Shown in pieces: positions 24,630-33,375 of a stretch of DNA of 64,000 nt. Source of the stretch: Mesorhizobium sp. AR07 (GTDB lineage Bacteria; Pseudomonadota; Alphaproteobacteria; Rhizobiales; Rhizobiaceae); NCBI RefSeq assembly GCF_024746815.1, contig NZ_CP080527.1, forward strand, positions 62,001 through 126,000, read 5' to 3'. The position numbers and the translations under genes were made by a program. Position 1 is the stretch's first letter. Each line of letters opens with the position of its first letter. Below the pieces are notes generated by a model. It searched no databases. It was not told the origin of the DNA and worked only from the letters and a program-made list of their open reading frames with translations.

Positions 24630-25592
24630 ATGAAAAGGCCGTGCGCTCTAATTGTGTCGACGTTGATTGTTCTAGCTTCCACTTTAGCCGGATCATCTCA
24701 TGCCACAACACAAGCTGAATTGGCCTGCTTAGGCCATTATCACGATCGAGCAAGCGCCGCAGCGGGTATGCGAAGTGAACAGGCTTACTATGCCTCCCAA
24801 AACTGCAGCTATAGCGCGCAGGACTGCCAATACCACTTAGAGCAGCTCCGAGAAATAGAAAGCAAACGCGCTGATTGCCTCGCAAAACTAGATAAAAACC
24901 CCAAAACGGCAACCCCCGCCCCGCCCCCAAAAATAAAAGCGCCTCTGAACCAGCCACAAGCGGCAGCAGACAAGCCGAAACCATTTGATCCTGGGTATGA
25001 TCTTGAGGGCCTGCCCGCGCTAGAAACCAAATTCAACTGCAAAATGGCCATCTACTCCGCCGAGTGCATGGCAATTGCAAAACGCAAGGCGGATCTGTCA
25101 GGGGGCATTTCGCCATCTGACACCGTTGACCCGCAAAGTCTGAATTCCATAGCGGAAGTGAACAGAGCAGAATTTAAAAACCATTGCGACGGTGAGAATA
25201 AAGGCACGCAACTTTGTCTCGCCTTGCAGGAGCGGCAATTTGAGTTTGCGAGAGGTCTAAAGCCACAAGGTGGAGATAGAACGTCAGTTCAAAGCAAGTG
25301 CATGAATTATAACGAGAAACTCCATCAGGAATGTGTAACAGTAGCCCCCCAGACCAGCCATGCACCTGAGTCAGGCGCCACCACCGCGACTATGACCTAT
25401 GAGTTGGAATTCACGAATACCTGCGACATGACAGCTTCGATTGCAGCCGACGCGGTGGGAGCTACCGAGAATATTACAAGAGGGACCGGAATTGGGCCTT
25501 TCTCCTCATCCACACTTGTCTGTCAGACATATCCGGGAGAGCCAAGTAGTTGCAGCGGCTTCGCCAATCCGCGTGTCATGAGCTGCCATTAA
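24630..25592 (+). CDS. Exported cysteine-rich protein of unknown function
   Basis: 320 residues. The signal peptide MKRPCALIVSTLIVLASTLA ends at SSHA. An N-terminal module of about 70 residues has several cysteines (ELACLGHYHDR, SQNCSYSAQDCQYHL, KRADCLAKL). A proline/lysine linker (ATPAPPPKIKAPLNQPQAAA) leads to a second cysteine-rich part with repeated C-x(6-12)-C spacing, and a C-terminal part FTNTCDMTASIAADAVG that looks like a beta domain ending NPRVMSCH. Composition is more AT-rich than its neighbours. No domain was recognised. It probably belongs to the same exported set as the genes before the ISNCY pair. Confidence 0.55.
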   Translation: MKRPCALIVSTLIVLASTLAGSSHATTQAELACLGHYHDRASAAAGMRSEQAYYASQNCSYSAQDCQYHLEQLREIESKRADCLAKLDKNPKTATPAPPPKIKAPLNQPQAAADKPKPFDPGYDLEGLPALETKFNCKMAIYSAECMAIAKRKADLSGGISPSDTVDPQSLNSIAEVNRAEFKNHCDGENKGTQLCLALQERQFEFARGLKPQGGDRTSVQSKCMNYNEKLHQECVTVAPQTSHAPESGATTATMTYELEFTNTCDMTASIAADAVGATENITRGTGIGPFSSSTLVCQTYPGEPSSCSGFANPRVMSCH

Positions 25593-25620
25593 CGAGGGGC
25601 GCATCGCAGGACCGGGCACA

Positions 25621-26222
25621 GTGGCTACGTTTAGCGCCACCATGGGCGTGCAGGGTGGCCACTTGTGCTTCGGCGAGGCAAGCCGGTGCGACATCGGTTG
25701 CCCTTCCGACGCGCCGGTTATCAGCGCCTCGACCATTACCGCCACGTTCGTGGGGGATGGATCCGGCCTCACCGGCGTCGGGGTAGCGAGCGATCACATC
25801 GTAAGAGGGAGCACTGCGGCGATTATCGGCCCGAACGGCGTCCTCGCCCGGATTGTTAGGACGGCAACGTCCCGAACGGATCGGGCGAAGATCCGCGGCG
25901 GCGCCTGGTTTGAACTATGCCAGTGCCGCCCTCCAAGGCGGCCGCAGGGGGCGGGTTGACCGAACCCGCGAAGCATCATTTCGCCGGAATTGAAACCTAC
26001 GTCGTCAATGCCCACATCATCCGCGTAGGTGGCGCATCGTTACAGAGGTGCAACATGGTTGGTTCGTTTTTCCCCCGGGCATCGTTCAGAGCGGATTTTG
26101 GCTCTGGATCGGGCGGTGGGTCGCTCCCTAGCGACAATCCGGGCGTTTTGACCCGGAAAATCGGCAGCATTGCCCATATCGCGCTCCATGATTTCGAAAG
26201 GGAGCGCGCAAAGCTGTTCTTT
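25621..26222 (+). pseudogene. Decayed fragment with a tail-fibre-like segment
   Basis: A GTG-started frame reads VATFSATMGVQGGHLCFGEA, then VISASTITATFVGDGSGLTGVG. The F-x-G-D-G-S-G-L-T motif is common in phage tail-fibre and adhesin repeats. The frame ends at 25959; other frames continue toward 26222 without clear homology. IS5 copy 2 cuts the sequence at 26223. It is a remnant, not a working gene. Confidence 0.35.
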
Positions 26223-27382
26223 GAGACCTGTGCGCGGGTGTCTGGACTGGCGTGTTGATCTGTGATTCTCTCAATCAGTACAATGGATTGAGGGATGCGA
26301 TGACACGTCGGCGCATTGGTCAGGAAAAGTTTGGTTTTGCCGTTGATCGCGGCCAGCATTCGTCTTTGGATGCGCTTGCCAGACTGATTGACTGGGTGCC
26401 GATCGATCAGGCCCTTTGTGGGATTTCCTGCTCTTCGAAGGGCGAGCCTGCCTGGCCGCCAGAGGCCTTGTTCAAGGCGATGCTGCTGTCGATCTGGTAC
26501 GACTTGTCCGACGTCAAGCTTGCCGAGGCGTTGGACGACAGAGGATCGTTCGTTCCGACGGTTCTGCGGGTTTTCGGCTCAAGAGCCGACACCTGAGCGA
26601 ACGGCTTTCGTGCGTTTTCGAAAGGCCCTTGTGGCCCATGGTCTGGACAAGACGCTGTTCGACGAGATCACCGGCCAGCTCAAGGCCAAAGCGATTCAGG
26701 TGAAGACCGGTACGCTTGTCGATGCGACGATCATCGCCTCGGCCAGTGAGGATGACGAAGAGGGCCATTGGGTCAAGCATAAGGGTCGACCAGCGGTTCA
26801 TGGCTTCAAGGCCCATGTCGGTGCCGACGCCGATACAGCTCTGGTCGAGGAGATCGCCGTCACACCCGCCAACATCAACGACGGCAAGGCCGGTCCCGAT
26901 GCTCTGCCTGACAATCCCGGCCAGGTGTTTGCCGATAGCGCCTATCGCGGCAATCATTTCGGCGACGCGGTGCGTGCCAAGGGTGGAACGCCACACATCG
27001 TCGCCACCGGCATGTGGGGACGGGACGAAGCCGAAACACTGGCACGCCTTGAGGCCTGGAACCAACCGATCCATCGCATTCGTGGCCGGATCGAGAAGAT
27101 CTTTGGCACGTGGAAACGAAGCTACGGCCTTCGCCGGATGCGATGGCGAGGGCTTGCAAAGGCAGGCGTTCAAATTCGCCTCACTGCCATCGCCTACAAT
27201 ATGAAACGCAGTTTGAAGGTCCTCGGTATGGCTGGATAGCGGGCAAAAACACCACTGACGCTCACACGAGAGCGTCAGAAGATACAGCCGACGACGTCAG
27301 CGCTGATACTTTGCACCCTTTACCCCGGAAGCGGAAAAGATCAAACAAAATCAACGCAAAATGCTTCCCGCGCACAGGTCTC
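26223..27382 (+). mobile_element. IS5-family insertion sequence, copy 2 (1160 bp)
   Basis: Same 16-bp ends and length as copy 1 but inverted. The flanks TCTTT (26218-26222) and TCTTT (27383-27387) match as a 5-bp direct repeat, consistent with an original insertion here. That length is not the most usual for IS5-type elements, so chance cannot be excluded. Confidence 0.85.
26300..27239 (+). CDS. IS5-family transposase read in two frames, copy 2
   Basis: Same organisation as copy 1: frame A from MTRRRIGQ (26300) to 26596, frame B with the DDE residues from about 26538 to 27239. The shift lies at the LDDRGSF / TEDRSFRRF overlap in both copies. Its presence in both copies argues that it is either functional or predates the duplication. 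The protein sequence in both frames is identical to copy 1. Confidence 0.75.
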
Positions 27383-27642
27383 TCTTTAAGGTCTACGAAA
27401 AGAAGCTGCCGTTCCGATATTACGCCCCTGCCTTCGTCGTCGCTGAGCTTGAAGAAGCGCACCGAAAGCACCCGACCACGGACATGGTGCATAAGAGTCT
27501 GGCCTGTTTTCTCGACCAGACCTTCCAGTCCGCCACTGAGGCGCTGCAAGGCGCTGTTTGGCATGGCATCGTCTGCCGCCAACAATCCGATGACAGCAGC
27601 AAGGATATCGTGCGTCTGAATGACACCTGCGTATTCCAATGA
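27383..27642 (+). pseudogene. Gene fragment between IS5 and IS3 elements
   Basis: Beyond the IS5 end the frame reads LFKVYEKKLPFRYYAPAFVV, then HKSLACFLDQTFQSATEALQ, and stops at 27642, just before the IS3 left end. The minus strand is also open over the same interval. The piece has coding character on either reading but no recognised family, and both ends are disrupted. Confidence 0.35.
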
Positions 27643-27724
27643 AACCGGACAGTGATGGAGTGCACCCCAGACTGAGACAAGGAAAATAGCGGACAGTTTC
27701 CCCGCAAGGAGAGGAAACTGGGGC

Positions 27725-28147
27725 ATGGCCGGACGGCAAAGAGTTATTGATGATGACCAAAAGCTGGAGCTTCTCCGGCGCATGGAGGCGGGCGAAACCG
27801 TCAGCAAGTTGGCAGATGAGGTTGGCGTCAGTCGCCAACGACTTTACGAGTGGCGTGATCATCTCAGGCTTCGTGGCAATTTGAAGTCACGTCGGCGCGG
27901 CCGGCCGGCCAGATCGACAGCAGGAGTTGACGGGACCGCACAGCTGCAGAGTGCAGTGGATGTGCCGGCACCTCAGGAAAAGGCACTGACCAAGGCCAGG
28001 CGCCGGATCAGGGAACTGGAGCAGAAGGTCGGGCAGCAGCAGCTCGATCTCGATTTTTTTCGCGAAGCCTTGCGGCACTTCGAGGAAGATCAGCGTCGGA
28101 GCAGCGCTCCTGGCGAAATGGGATCTTCAAAATCATCGAAAAGATGA
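27725..28147 (+). CDS. IS3-family transposase OrfA
   Basis: 140 residues. HTH of the IS3 OrfA type: DDQKLELLRRMEAGETVSKL, then EVGVSRQRLYEWRDHLR. A leucine-zipper-like helix follows (IRELEQKVGQQQLDLDFFREALR), which in IS3 elements mediates dimerisation. The stop overlaps the OrfB start (ATGA), so OrfB is made by coupling or frameshifting. Confidence 0.85.
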   Translation: MAGRQRVIDDDQKLELLRRMEAGETVSKLADEVGVSRQRLYEWRDHLRLRGNLKSRRRGRPARSTAGVDGTAQLQSAVDVPAPQEKALTKARRRIRELEQKVGQQQLDLDFFREALRHFEEDQRRSSAPGEMGSSKSSKR

Positions 28148-29013
28148 TGACCGGCCTGTCGCAAGGCGAATTCAACATCGACAGAATGTGCTGGCTCGCT
28201 GGTGTCAGCCGCGCGAGCTATTACCGTCACTGGCTGGGTTCAGCCCCTCGTCGAGCCGAGACGGGTTTGCGCGATCTCATTCAGAAGCTGGCTCTCGGCA
28301 ACACACACTACGGGTACCGCCGGATTGGAGCCCTGCTTCGGCGTGAGGGGTGGCAAGTTAATCACAAATGCGTTCTGCGGATCATGCGTGAAGACAATCT
28401 GTTGTGCCTGCGCGCTAGCCCCTTTGTTCCTGTGACGACCAACTCCAGGCATGGTTGGCAAGTCGTGCCGAACCTCGCGAGGGGAATGATCCTCAATGGC
28501 GTAAACCAGCTATGGGTTGCCGATATCACCTTCCTGCATCTGGCTGAGGAGTTTGCCTTCCTTGCCGTTGTCCTTGACGCGTTCAGCCGCAAGGTTGTCG
28601 GATGGGCGCTGGATACGCATCTTAGAGCAAGCCTTGCCATCGAAGCTCTCGAGATGGCCATCGCTGATCGCCAGCCCGTACCCGGGAGCCTCATTCATCA
28701 TTCCGACCGCGGGGTTCAATACGCTTGCGGGGCCTACTCCGAACTTCTGCATCTACACGGTATCCAGGCGAGCATGAGTCGTGTCGGCAATCCTTACGAC
28801 AATGCGAAGGCGGAGAGCTTCATGAAAACCCTGAAACAGGAAGAGGTGCAAGGTCTCGCCTATAAGGATGCAGATGATGCCCGCAAGCACATCGGCGCTT
28901 TCATAGAGACCGTTTACAATACGCAGCGCCTGCATTCGGCGCTCGACTACCTCAGTCCGGAGGAATACGAACAGAAGCATTCACGCGGGCGACAGATGGA
29001 AAAGGCTGCATAG
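28144..29013 (+). CDS. IS3-family transposase OrfB (DDE integrase)
   Basis: 289 residues. The rve core is intact: Asp in LWVADITFL, Asp in IHHSDRGVQYA, Glu in YDNAKAESFMKTLKQEE. The N-terminal part holds the usual HTH_21 region (THYGYRRIGALLRREGW). Length and ending (RLHSALDYLSPEEYEQKH) are standard. The element looks complete and potentially active. Confidence 0.9.
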   Translation: MMTGLSQGEFNIDRMCWLAGVSRASYYRHWLGSAPRRAETGLRDLIQKLALGNTHYGYRRIGALLRREGWQVNHKCVLRIMREDNLLCLRASPFVPVTTNSRHGWQVVPNLARGMILNGVNQLWVADITFLHLAEEFAFLAVVLDAFSRKVVGWALDTHLRASLAIEALEMAIADRQPVPGSLIHHSDRGVQYACGAYSELLHLHGIQASMSRVGNPYDNAKAESFMKTLKQEEVQGLAYKDADDARKHIGAFIETVYNTQRLHSALDYLSPEEYEQKHSRGRQMEKAA

Positions 29014-29069
29014 CTTAACACGGGAAACTGTCCGCTATTTTCCTTGTCTCAGTCTGGGGGTGCACTCCA

Positions 29070-29211
29070 ATCGCGTCCGGTTTTTGATCGGAACGATGTC
29101 CGGTTAATCGTCGGAATTTGCAACACCCAGCGCAACCAAGCAAGCAGGATCGAGCAGGGTCTGAAAAAGCTACATTCGGAATTCGCTCTTCGCCTGGCGA
29201 AGGAGCCCTAG
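29070..29211 (+). pseudogene. C-terminal gene fragment after the IS3 element
   Basis: A frame reads NDVRLIVGICNTQRNQASRI, then EQGLKKLHSEFALRLAKEP and a stop at 29211. It has a helical, protein-like composition but no start, being cut by the IS3 right end. It was not identified. Confidence 0.3.
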
Positions 29212-29217
29212 AGGAAG

Positions 29218-29351
29218 AAAAAATTCGAGACTCTTGAATTGCCCCGCAACGGCAAAGCGCCAGCGCTACAAGGCGGCATGGGTTGCAAAGGTGAGGTTCC
29301 AAGCGGAACCGAGGCAATCCTGGAGGATGCTTCCATGCCTTTACCATCATG
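29218..29351 (+). ncRNA. Conserved structured leader-like element, copy B
   Basis: Second copy of the element at 17139. The hairpin GGTTCC-AAGC-GGAACC is a perfect 6-bp stem here, where copy A has GGTCC/GGACC. GGCAATCCTGGAGGA and CCATCATGCT are identical in both. In this copy the last ATG is the start of a secreted-protein ORF; in copy A it opens a 16-codon peptide. GGAGGA sits about 20 bases before that ATG, so exposure or masking of this purine-rich segment could control translation. Confidence 0.5.
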
Positions 29352-29546
29352 CTCGTCGCCTTCGGCAGCGCGAGCCCGATAGGCGACGCTCATGCCGGAG
29401 GTTGGGGACACGGACCCAGCTGGCATCAAGTTCGCAAAGACGCGGGAACCATAGCCCGGGGCGCAGGCCACACTGTGGAGAAGGCGGTCCAGGAACTCGG
29501 CAAAGTCAAGGTGAATGTGAATCGGCGTGCAAAATTGACCCCATAA
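29349..29546 (+). pseudogene. Truncated small secreted protein
   Basis: 65 residues. The N-terminus MLVAFGSASPIGDAHA is a short signal-like segment, followed by GGWGHGPSWHQVRKDAGTIA and RGAGHTVEKAVQELGKV. The last 11 residues (VNVNRRAKLTP) are encoded by the end of the ISL3-type element, so the original C-terminus is lost. The start of the mature part resembles that of the secreted protein at 17352 (AHA, then a W-rich stretch and RG-x(4)-T). Confidence 0.4.
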
Positions 29547-29554
29547 GCCGGGGA

Positions 29555-31241
29555 ATCGGCGTCCAATTTTGGGTCTGACGCAATCTCGATGAAGTTTGCG
29601 TTCATGCAGCACCGATCAATCTGGCTTGAAGGAGATCGAGCTTTCCGCGTCCGTACATCTGGCGCTTCACGAGCTTGAGTTTCGTAATCTGGCCCTCCGT
29701 CTGACCGTTTGACCAGGGTTCGGTGATCGCGGCGCGGACGGCTGCGCGGTCGCGCGTGATGCCGCTGGCGAAGGACGCGATGACACTCGTGCTGGCATCG
29801 ACGATCCACGGATCAAGATCCGCCTCAATCTTTTTGCGGACCATCGAATGGAACCTGTCGATCAGGCAACGTGCTTCGACCAAGATAGGCACCCTTGTCT
29901 CGATGGCAGCGATGGTCACCGTGTCGGACTTGGTCAGATGGTCCCGGGCGGTCGTCATCAGCCGCGCGATCGTCCTGGCCGACGGCACCTTTTGCAGTTG
30001 CTGATCAGAAGCGCGTTCGGCCCGCCGTCGGCGGGTTGCCCACTCTCCGACCACGCGAAGGGAACCGCGAAAGCCTTTGGCGTGCAGGCGTCGCCAGAGC
30101 TCAGCTCCATTGTGGCAGCCCGAAGCCCATAGCTCATCCAGCAATGGCAATTGCGCATCCAGCGAACTCTGCCGAACCCGGAACACATCTGTCCGCTCAC
30201 CACGGATCACCTGGCGGACGAGCTTGCGGCTGTGGCCGCTTCGGCGCACGATCTCTTTGATAGAAACGCCTTCGCCTGCGAGCCTCATGATCACGGCGTT
30301 GGTCTCTTCGCGCCGCAGATAGCCCTCATATTGCAGCTTCTCGGCGCAAGTGAGCAGGTCTGGATCGACCTTGGTGGCGCCGATCGCAGCACGGATCGAA
30401 CGCATCGATTTCCGGACGGCATCCAGGAAGGCAGAACTGGCGTTCTCCATGAGATGCCAGCGATCGGCGACCTGGATCGCGTGCGGTAACGCCTTCGCCG
30501 CCGCTTCGCCGTAACCGCCGCCCCGGTCACGTGCGATTATTCCGATCTCCTGATGATCCGTAAGCCACGCCTGGACGGTCGCGATCTCGCGGTCCGGCAA
30601 AAGTGTCACGATCCGCCGCCGCTCCAGATCGCATACGATGGTGCCGTAGCGATGGTTGCGGCGGAAGGCCCAGTCATCAATGCCGACAATGCTGAGAGGA
30701 TCGGTTCGCACGCAGCTTCGCCGCCGCACCACCCGCAGCAGCGTATCGTTGCTGACCGGCACCATCAGCCGCTTGGCAATGCTCGCGGCCGGCCTGCCGC
30801 CGAGCGCCAATCCTAAGTGGTGAACGACGCATTCCAGACGCGAGGTCCGGCGGGATCTCTCCGCGACAACCCCGTCATCAAACCGTTCGGCAAATATCCG
30901 TCGTCGACAGAGCGGTGCACTGCAGACGAAGCGTCTCGCAACGAGCCGAAGTTGGATCTTCCTGCCCGCGCAGGGCAAATCCGCAACCGTCCTGACATAT
31001 CGGCTATGGATTCGGTTCGACGACTTCCCGCACAGCGGGCAAGCCCGCCTATCGACCTCCGCACGCGCTGAAACCACGATCACGCCCTCGTCCTCGGCGG
31101 TACTCTCGACGATCAATCCGGCCGGGATCAGGGACGACAAACGCAAATTGTTCGCCATGGTGCTGATTCCCCTCAGAAAACAGCACCACGCCGCCATGCA
31201 AAATCATCGAATTTGAGTCAGACCCAAAATTGGACGCCGAT
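29555..31241 (-). mobile_element. ISL3-family insertion sequence
   Basis: A perfect 25-bp inverted repeat begins ATCGGCGTCCAATTTTGG (29555-29579 and 31217-31241). Outside it, both sides carry a second, related repeat of about 20 bp (CGGCGTGCAAAATTGACCCC left; reverse complement of CGGCTTCCAAAACTGACCCC right), with spacers of about 12 and 2 bp. The true outer ends may therefore be near 29523 and 31262. Confidence 0.75.
29602..31158 (-). CDS. ISL3-family transposase
   Basis: 518 residues from MANNLRLSSLIPAG; the frame extends to 31197 but this start fits better. A zinc-finger-like N-terminus is seen: CPLCGKSSNRIHSRYVRT, then FVCSAPLCRRRIF. The core has ISL3 features: VGIDDWAFRRNHRYGTIVCD, ARDRGGGYGEAAAKALP, QVADRWHLMEN, and the closing Glu in SNGQTEGQITKLKLVKRQMY. 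The frame is complete, so the element may be active. Confidence 0.85.
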   Translation of the reverse strand: MANNLRLSSLIPAGLIVESTAEDEGVIVVSARAEVDRRACPLCGKSSNRIHSRYVRTVADLPCAGRKIQLRLVARRFVCSAPLCRRRIFAERFDDGVVAERSRRTSRLECVVHHLGLALGGRPAASIAKRLMVPVSNDTLLRVVRRRSCVRTDPLSIVGIDDWAFRRNHRYGTIVCDLERRRIVTLLPDREIATVQAWLTDHQEIGIIARDRGGGYGEAAAKALPHAIQVADRWHLMENASSAFLDAVRKSMRSIRAAIGATKVDPDLLTCAEKLQYEGYLRREETNAVIMRLAGEGVSIKEIVRRSGHSRKLVRQVIRGERTDVFRVRQSSLDAQLPLLDELWASGCHNGAELWRRLHAKGFRGSLRVVGEWATRRRRAERASDQQLQKVPSARTIARLMTTARDHLTKSDTVTIAAIETRVPILVEARCLIDRFHSMVRKKIEADLDPWIVDASTSVIASFASGITRDRAAVRAAITEPWSNGQTEGQITKLKLVKRQMYGRGKLDLLQARLIGAA

Positions 31242-31887
31242 CGGGGGTCAGTTTTGGAAGCCGTTTGACAAAGGTGAACGTTGCTATCGGATCGGCGGGA
31301 ACGCACGGAGCGGGTATGCGCGGTGACGCCCCCTGCACGATTGACGAGGCCAACCAAACCCAACAGCTACCGGAGTACCCGCGGTTCGAGAATTCGACCC
31401 GTTCGAGACAAGAAGTTTTTGACGGGCCCTGTCGAGGCATGGGTTGTGAAGGCCCGATTGAAACCAATCCCGGCAACGATCTCCCCGAGAGATTGCCCGA
31501 GCCCGTGGGCGAGCCCGTAGCGGATTGACCAAACGCTTTCTGCGTTTCGCGTCGTCGATCGGCATCCGTCGGCTCTCTCGTCGGCTTCGGCATGATGATT
31601 TACAACCAATAGCACATCATTCTTCATGCTTCGGCTGTTCGGGCTGATGATGCTGGAACTGCCGCCGCACGTTGCCGCGAGAATGGGCCATCATGTCCAA
31701 AGGCAGGGCGAAACCGACACGGAAATACAGTCATTGCTGGATACGCAGGCGGAATCTCATCTAACGGTCGTCTGCCGACAGCGATTCCGAAAGGGGCAAG
31801 GGTCCGAAGGACGGGAACGCCTCCGGAGGAAGGGGTCCACCGTCGGCGGAGCCACGGCGAAAGTGCCGGCATAGCCGCCCCTTCTCC
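31242..31887. other. Region without a confidently assigned gene
   Basis: About 645 bp after the ISL3 end. A minus-strand frame near 31420-31593 reads MPKPTREPTDADRRRETQKA and could be the N-terminus of a gene cut by the insertion. Nothing else has clear support. Confidence 0.3.
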
Positions 31888-32238
31888 TTATGGTTTCGAC
31901 GGTATTTCGCCGACGAAACGGACCTCGGGGGCTATCGTTCCGATCGGCCTGGACGGGCGGTAGTCCGGATCGAAGTCGAGCAGCCTGCCCGCCCTGGAGC
32001 GGTTGTAGATGAGCCCGGGGATTGATACCCAACCCATCAGCGGTACACTGCCGTCGCCGGGGAAGAACGCACCGAAGGCGAGCATGTCGTTGTGGGGCGA
32101 TCTTTCGGAGAGCAGCCACTCCGATCCCGTGTCCAGCGAAATAATTCGAACGACCGGGAAATGATCGAGAGAGCGTCCGCGCTCTGCTGAGGCTCGGCCA
32201 TTTTCGAGCAATTTTTCCATTTGTGCGATCGGAATCAT
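31888..32238 (-). CDS. DUF2958-type protein
   Basis: 116 residues from MIPIAQMEKLLENGRASAER, with GGAGAGG upstream. The pattern MEKLLENG, DHFPVVRIISLDTGSEWLLSE, DMLAFGAFF, MGWVSIPGL matches DUF2958, a short protein found on conjugative elements beside SSB, ArdC-like and partition genes. Its function is not known. The same frame stays open upstream to about 32588, so a longer fused product cannot be excluded. Confidence 0.6.
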   Translation of the reverse strand: MIPIAQMEKLLENGRASAERGRSLDHFPVVRIISLDTGSEWLLSERSPHNDMLAFGAFFPGDGSVPLMGWVSIPGLIYNRSRAGRLLDFDPDYRPSRPIGTIAPEVRFVGEIPSKP

Positions 32239-32624
32239 CTTGCCTCTCCAGAGAGCCTGTCGTTCAGCCTGCTTTCCATCCAGAGGCACGCTGTAAGGTG
32301 ATCGTGATGTAATCCACCCCTTCGCGGTGTCGAAGCGAGGATTTCGCACCAGCCCATGCTCGTTTGACGGGCCGACTCTTTCCGAAAGCCCGCCAACGTC
32401 TCGAAGTGAAGCGGCCGATAGGCTCTCCGCAAGGACCGTGCCGCAGATGTGCATGAGGGTCGGACACAGCCACAGGGCGACGACAGACCAGTCCTCAAGA
32501 TCTGCGCGGGAGACATAAAGCGGATTGGTCTCGATCGCCGGGCCGATGTCATGAGCAGTGCGTAATACTTGATCGTTCTGGACTCAGGTAAGCGAATCGA
32601 GTTCCAGATTGACGGAATATCCAA
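32239..32624 (-). pseudogene. Degenerate gene upstream of the DUF2958 protein
   Basis: Reading downstream on the minus strand, coding character runs in one frame (SIWNSIRLPESRTIKYYA) and then in another (AHDIGPAIETNPLYVSRADL, EDWSVVALWLCPTLMHICGT, KGWITSRSPYSVPLDGK), with a shift near 32570. No good start was found. The second frame runs straight into the DUF2958 gene. It was not identified. Confidence 0.35.
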
Positions 32625-32635
32625 CTTTTATTAGT

Positions 32636-33375
32636 GGAAGCTAATATTGTATCGTGAGCCCCATAGCCATCCTCACGTTTATCCTTCCACCAGTCGCCCT
32701 ATGCTACCATTCTTGATTGTGCCGGGGTTATGGCAATCCAGATTTGCTAAGTCAAGCTTGTTTCGAACAAGATAATATGAGATTTGTGTGCCGTCTAAAT
32801 TCTAGTCGCGACGCTACTTTTATCGTTAAAAAGCAGTGGAGAAAGAGGGAAGTATTACCATTGCGTTTCATAGGCGAATTACTTATTTCTTCGATTCCGT
32901 GACGGGCGGCTAAAAGGGATTATTGGCGATGGTTCAATCGATTGAAACGACATTCGAGGTATGGGCCTCGTCACTACGCGAGGTGAAGGCCCGGATCAGT
33001 GGGCTTTTTCCTCAGGAACGCGTGGCAATCTCGGCCGGACTGTTCCTTGAAGGCCTGCTCTGGGACGAGCATCGCAAGACCGGCTGGATGCGAGCCGAGG
33101 CTGCGGGTGACCCCGGGCCGTGGCGTCCTGTGGGGTAGTGCGGCAGGTCTACGGCTCGACTGGCAAGATAGCCACCTGCCAGATCGGGGTGTTTGTGGCC
33201 TATGCATCCAGGCACGGGCATGCTTTCGTTGATCGCGCGCTGTATCTTCCGAGGGCTTGGACGGATGACCCTGCCCGCTTGGCGCGGGCCCAGGTGCCTG
33301 CCGGCAAGACTTTCGCAACAAAGTCCCGCCTAGCACTGGATATGATCGCACGCACCGTCGCTGCCGTTGACAATA
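32636..33375 (+). mobile_element. IS701-family remnant with upstream AT-rich sequence, left copy
   Basis: The first 490 bp (32636 to about 33130) are related, in inverted orientation, to 40250-40755. Matching words include CTAATATT, CAAGCTTGT, TTACTTTTATCG, AAGTATTAC, TTGCGTTTCAT and TTATTGGCGATG. The segment ends in IS701-type transposase fragments. Both copies are diverged and immobile. Confidence 0.65.
32929..33375 (+). pseudogene. IS701-family transposase remnant with an internal deletion
   Basis: The N-terminal part MVQSIETTFEVWASSLREVK, then ISAGLFLEGLL and HRKTGWMRAEAAGDPGPW, is the IS701 beginning. It stops at 33138. Another frame then gives QVYGSTGKIATCQIGVFVAY, ASRHGHAFVDRALYLPRAWT and FATKSRLALDMIARTVAA, which lies further on in an intact transposase. 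Several hundred residues are missing between or after these parts. Confidence 0.7.

Larger units (their letters stand above)
27656..29069 (+). mobile_element. IS3-family insertion sequence (1414 bp)
   Basis: The ends are nearly perfect inverted repeats of about 46 bp (27656-27701 and 29023-29069), starting TGGAGTGCACCCC, with one extra C in the right end. No target duplication is visible (TGA left, ATC right), which suggests a later rearrangement or deletion next to the element. Confidence 0.85.

Noticed and set aside
13683..27382. Recent inversion of the segment between the IS5 copies
   Set aside because: Copy 2 has matching TCTTT flanks in the present orientation, which an inversion after insertion would have separated.
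27656..29069. Target-site duplication for the IS3-family element
   Set aside because: The adjacent three bases (TGA and ATC) differ, and shifting the ends by one base does not restore a match.
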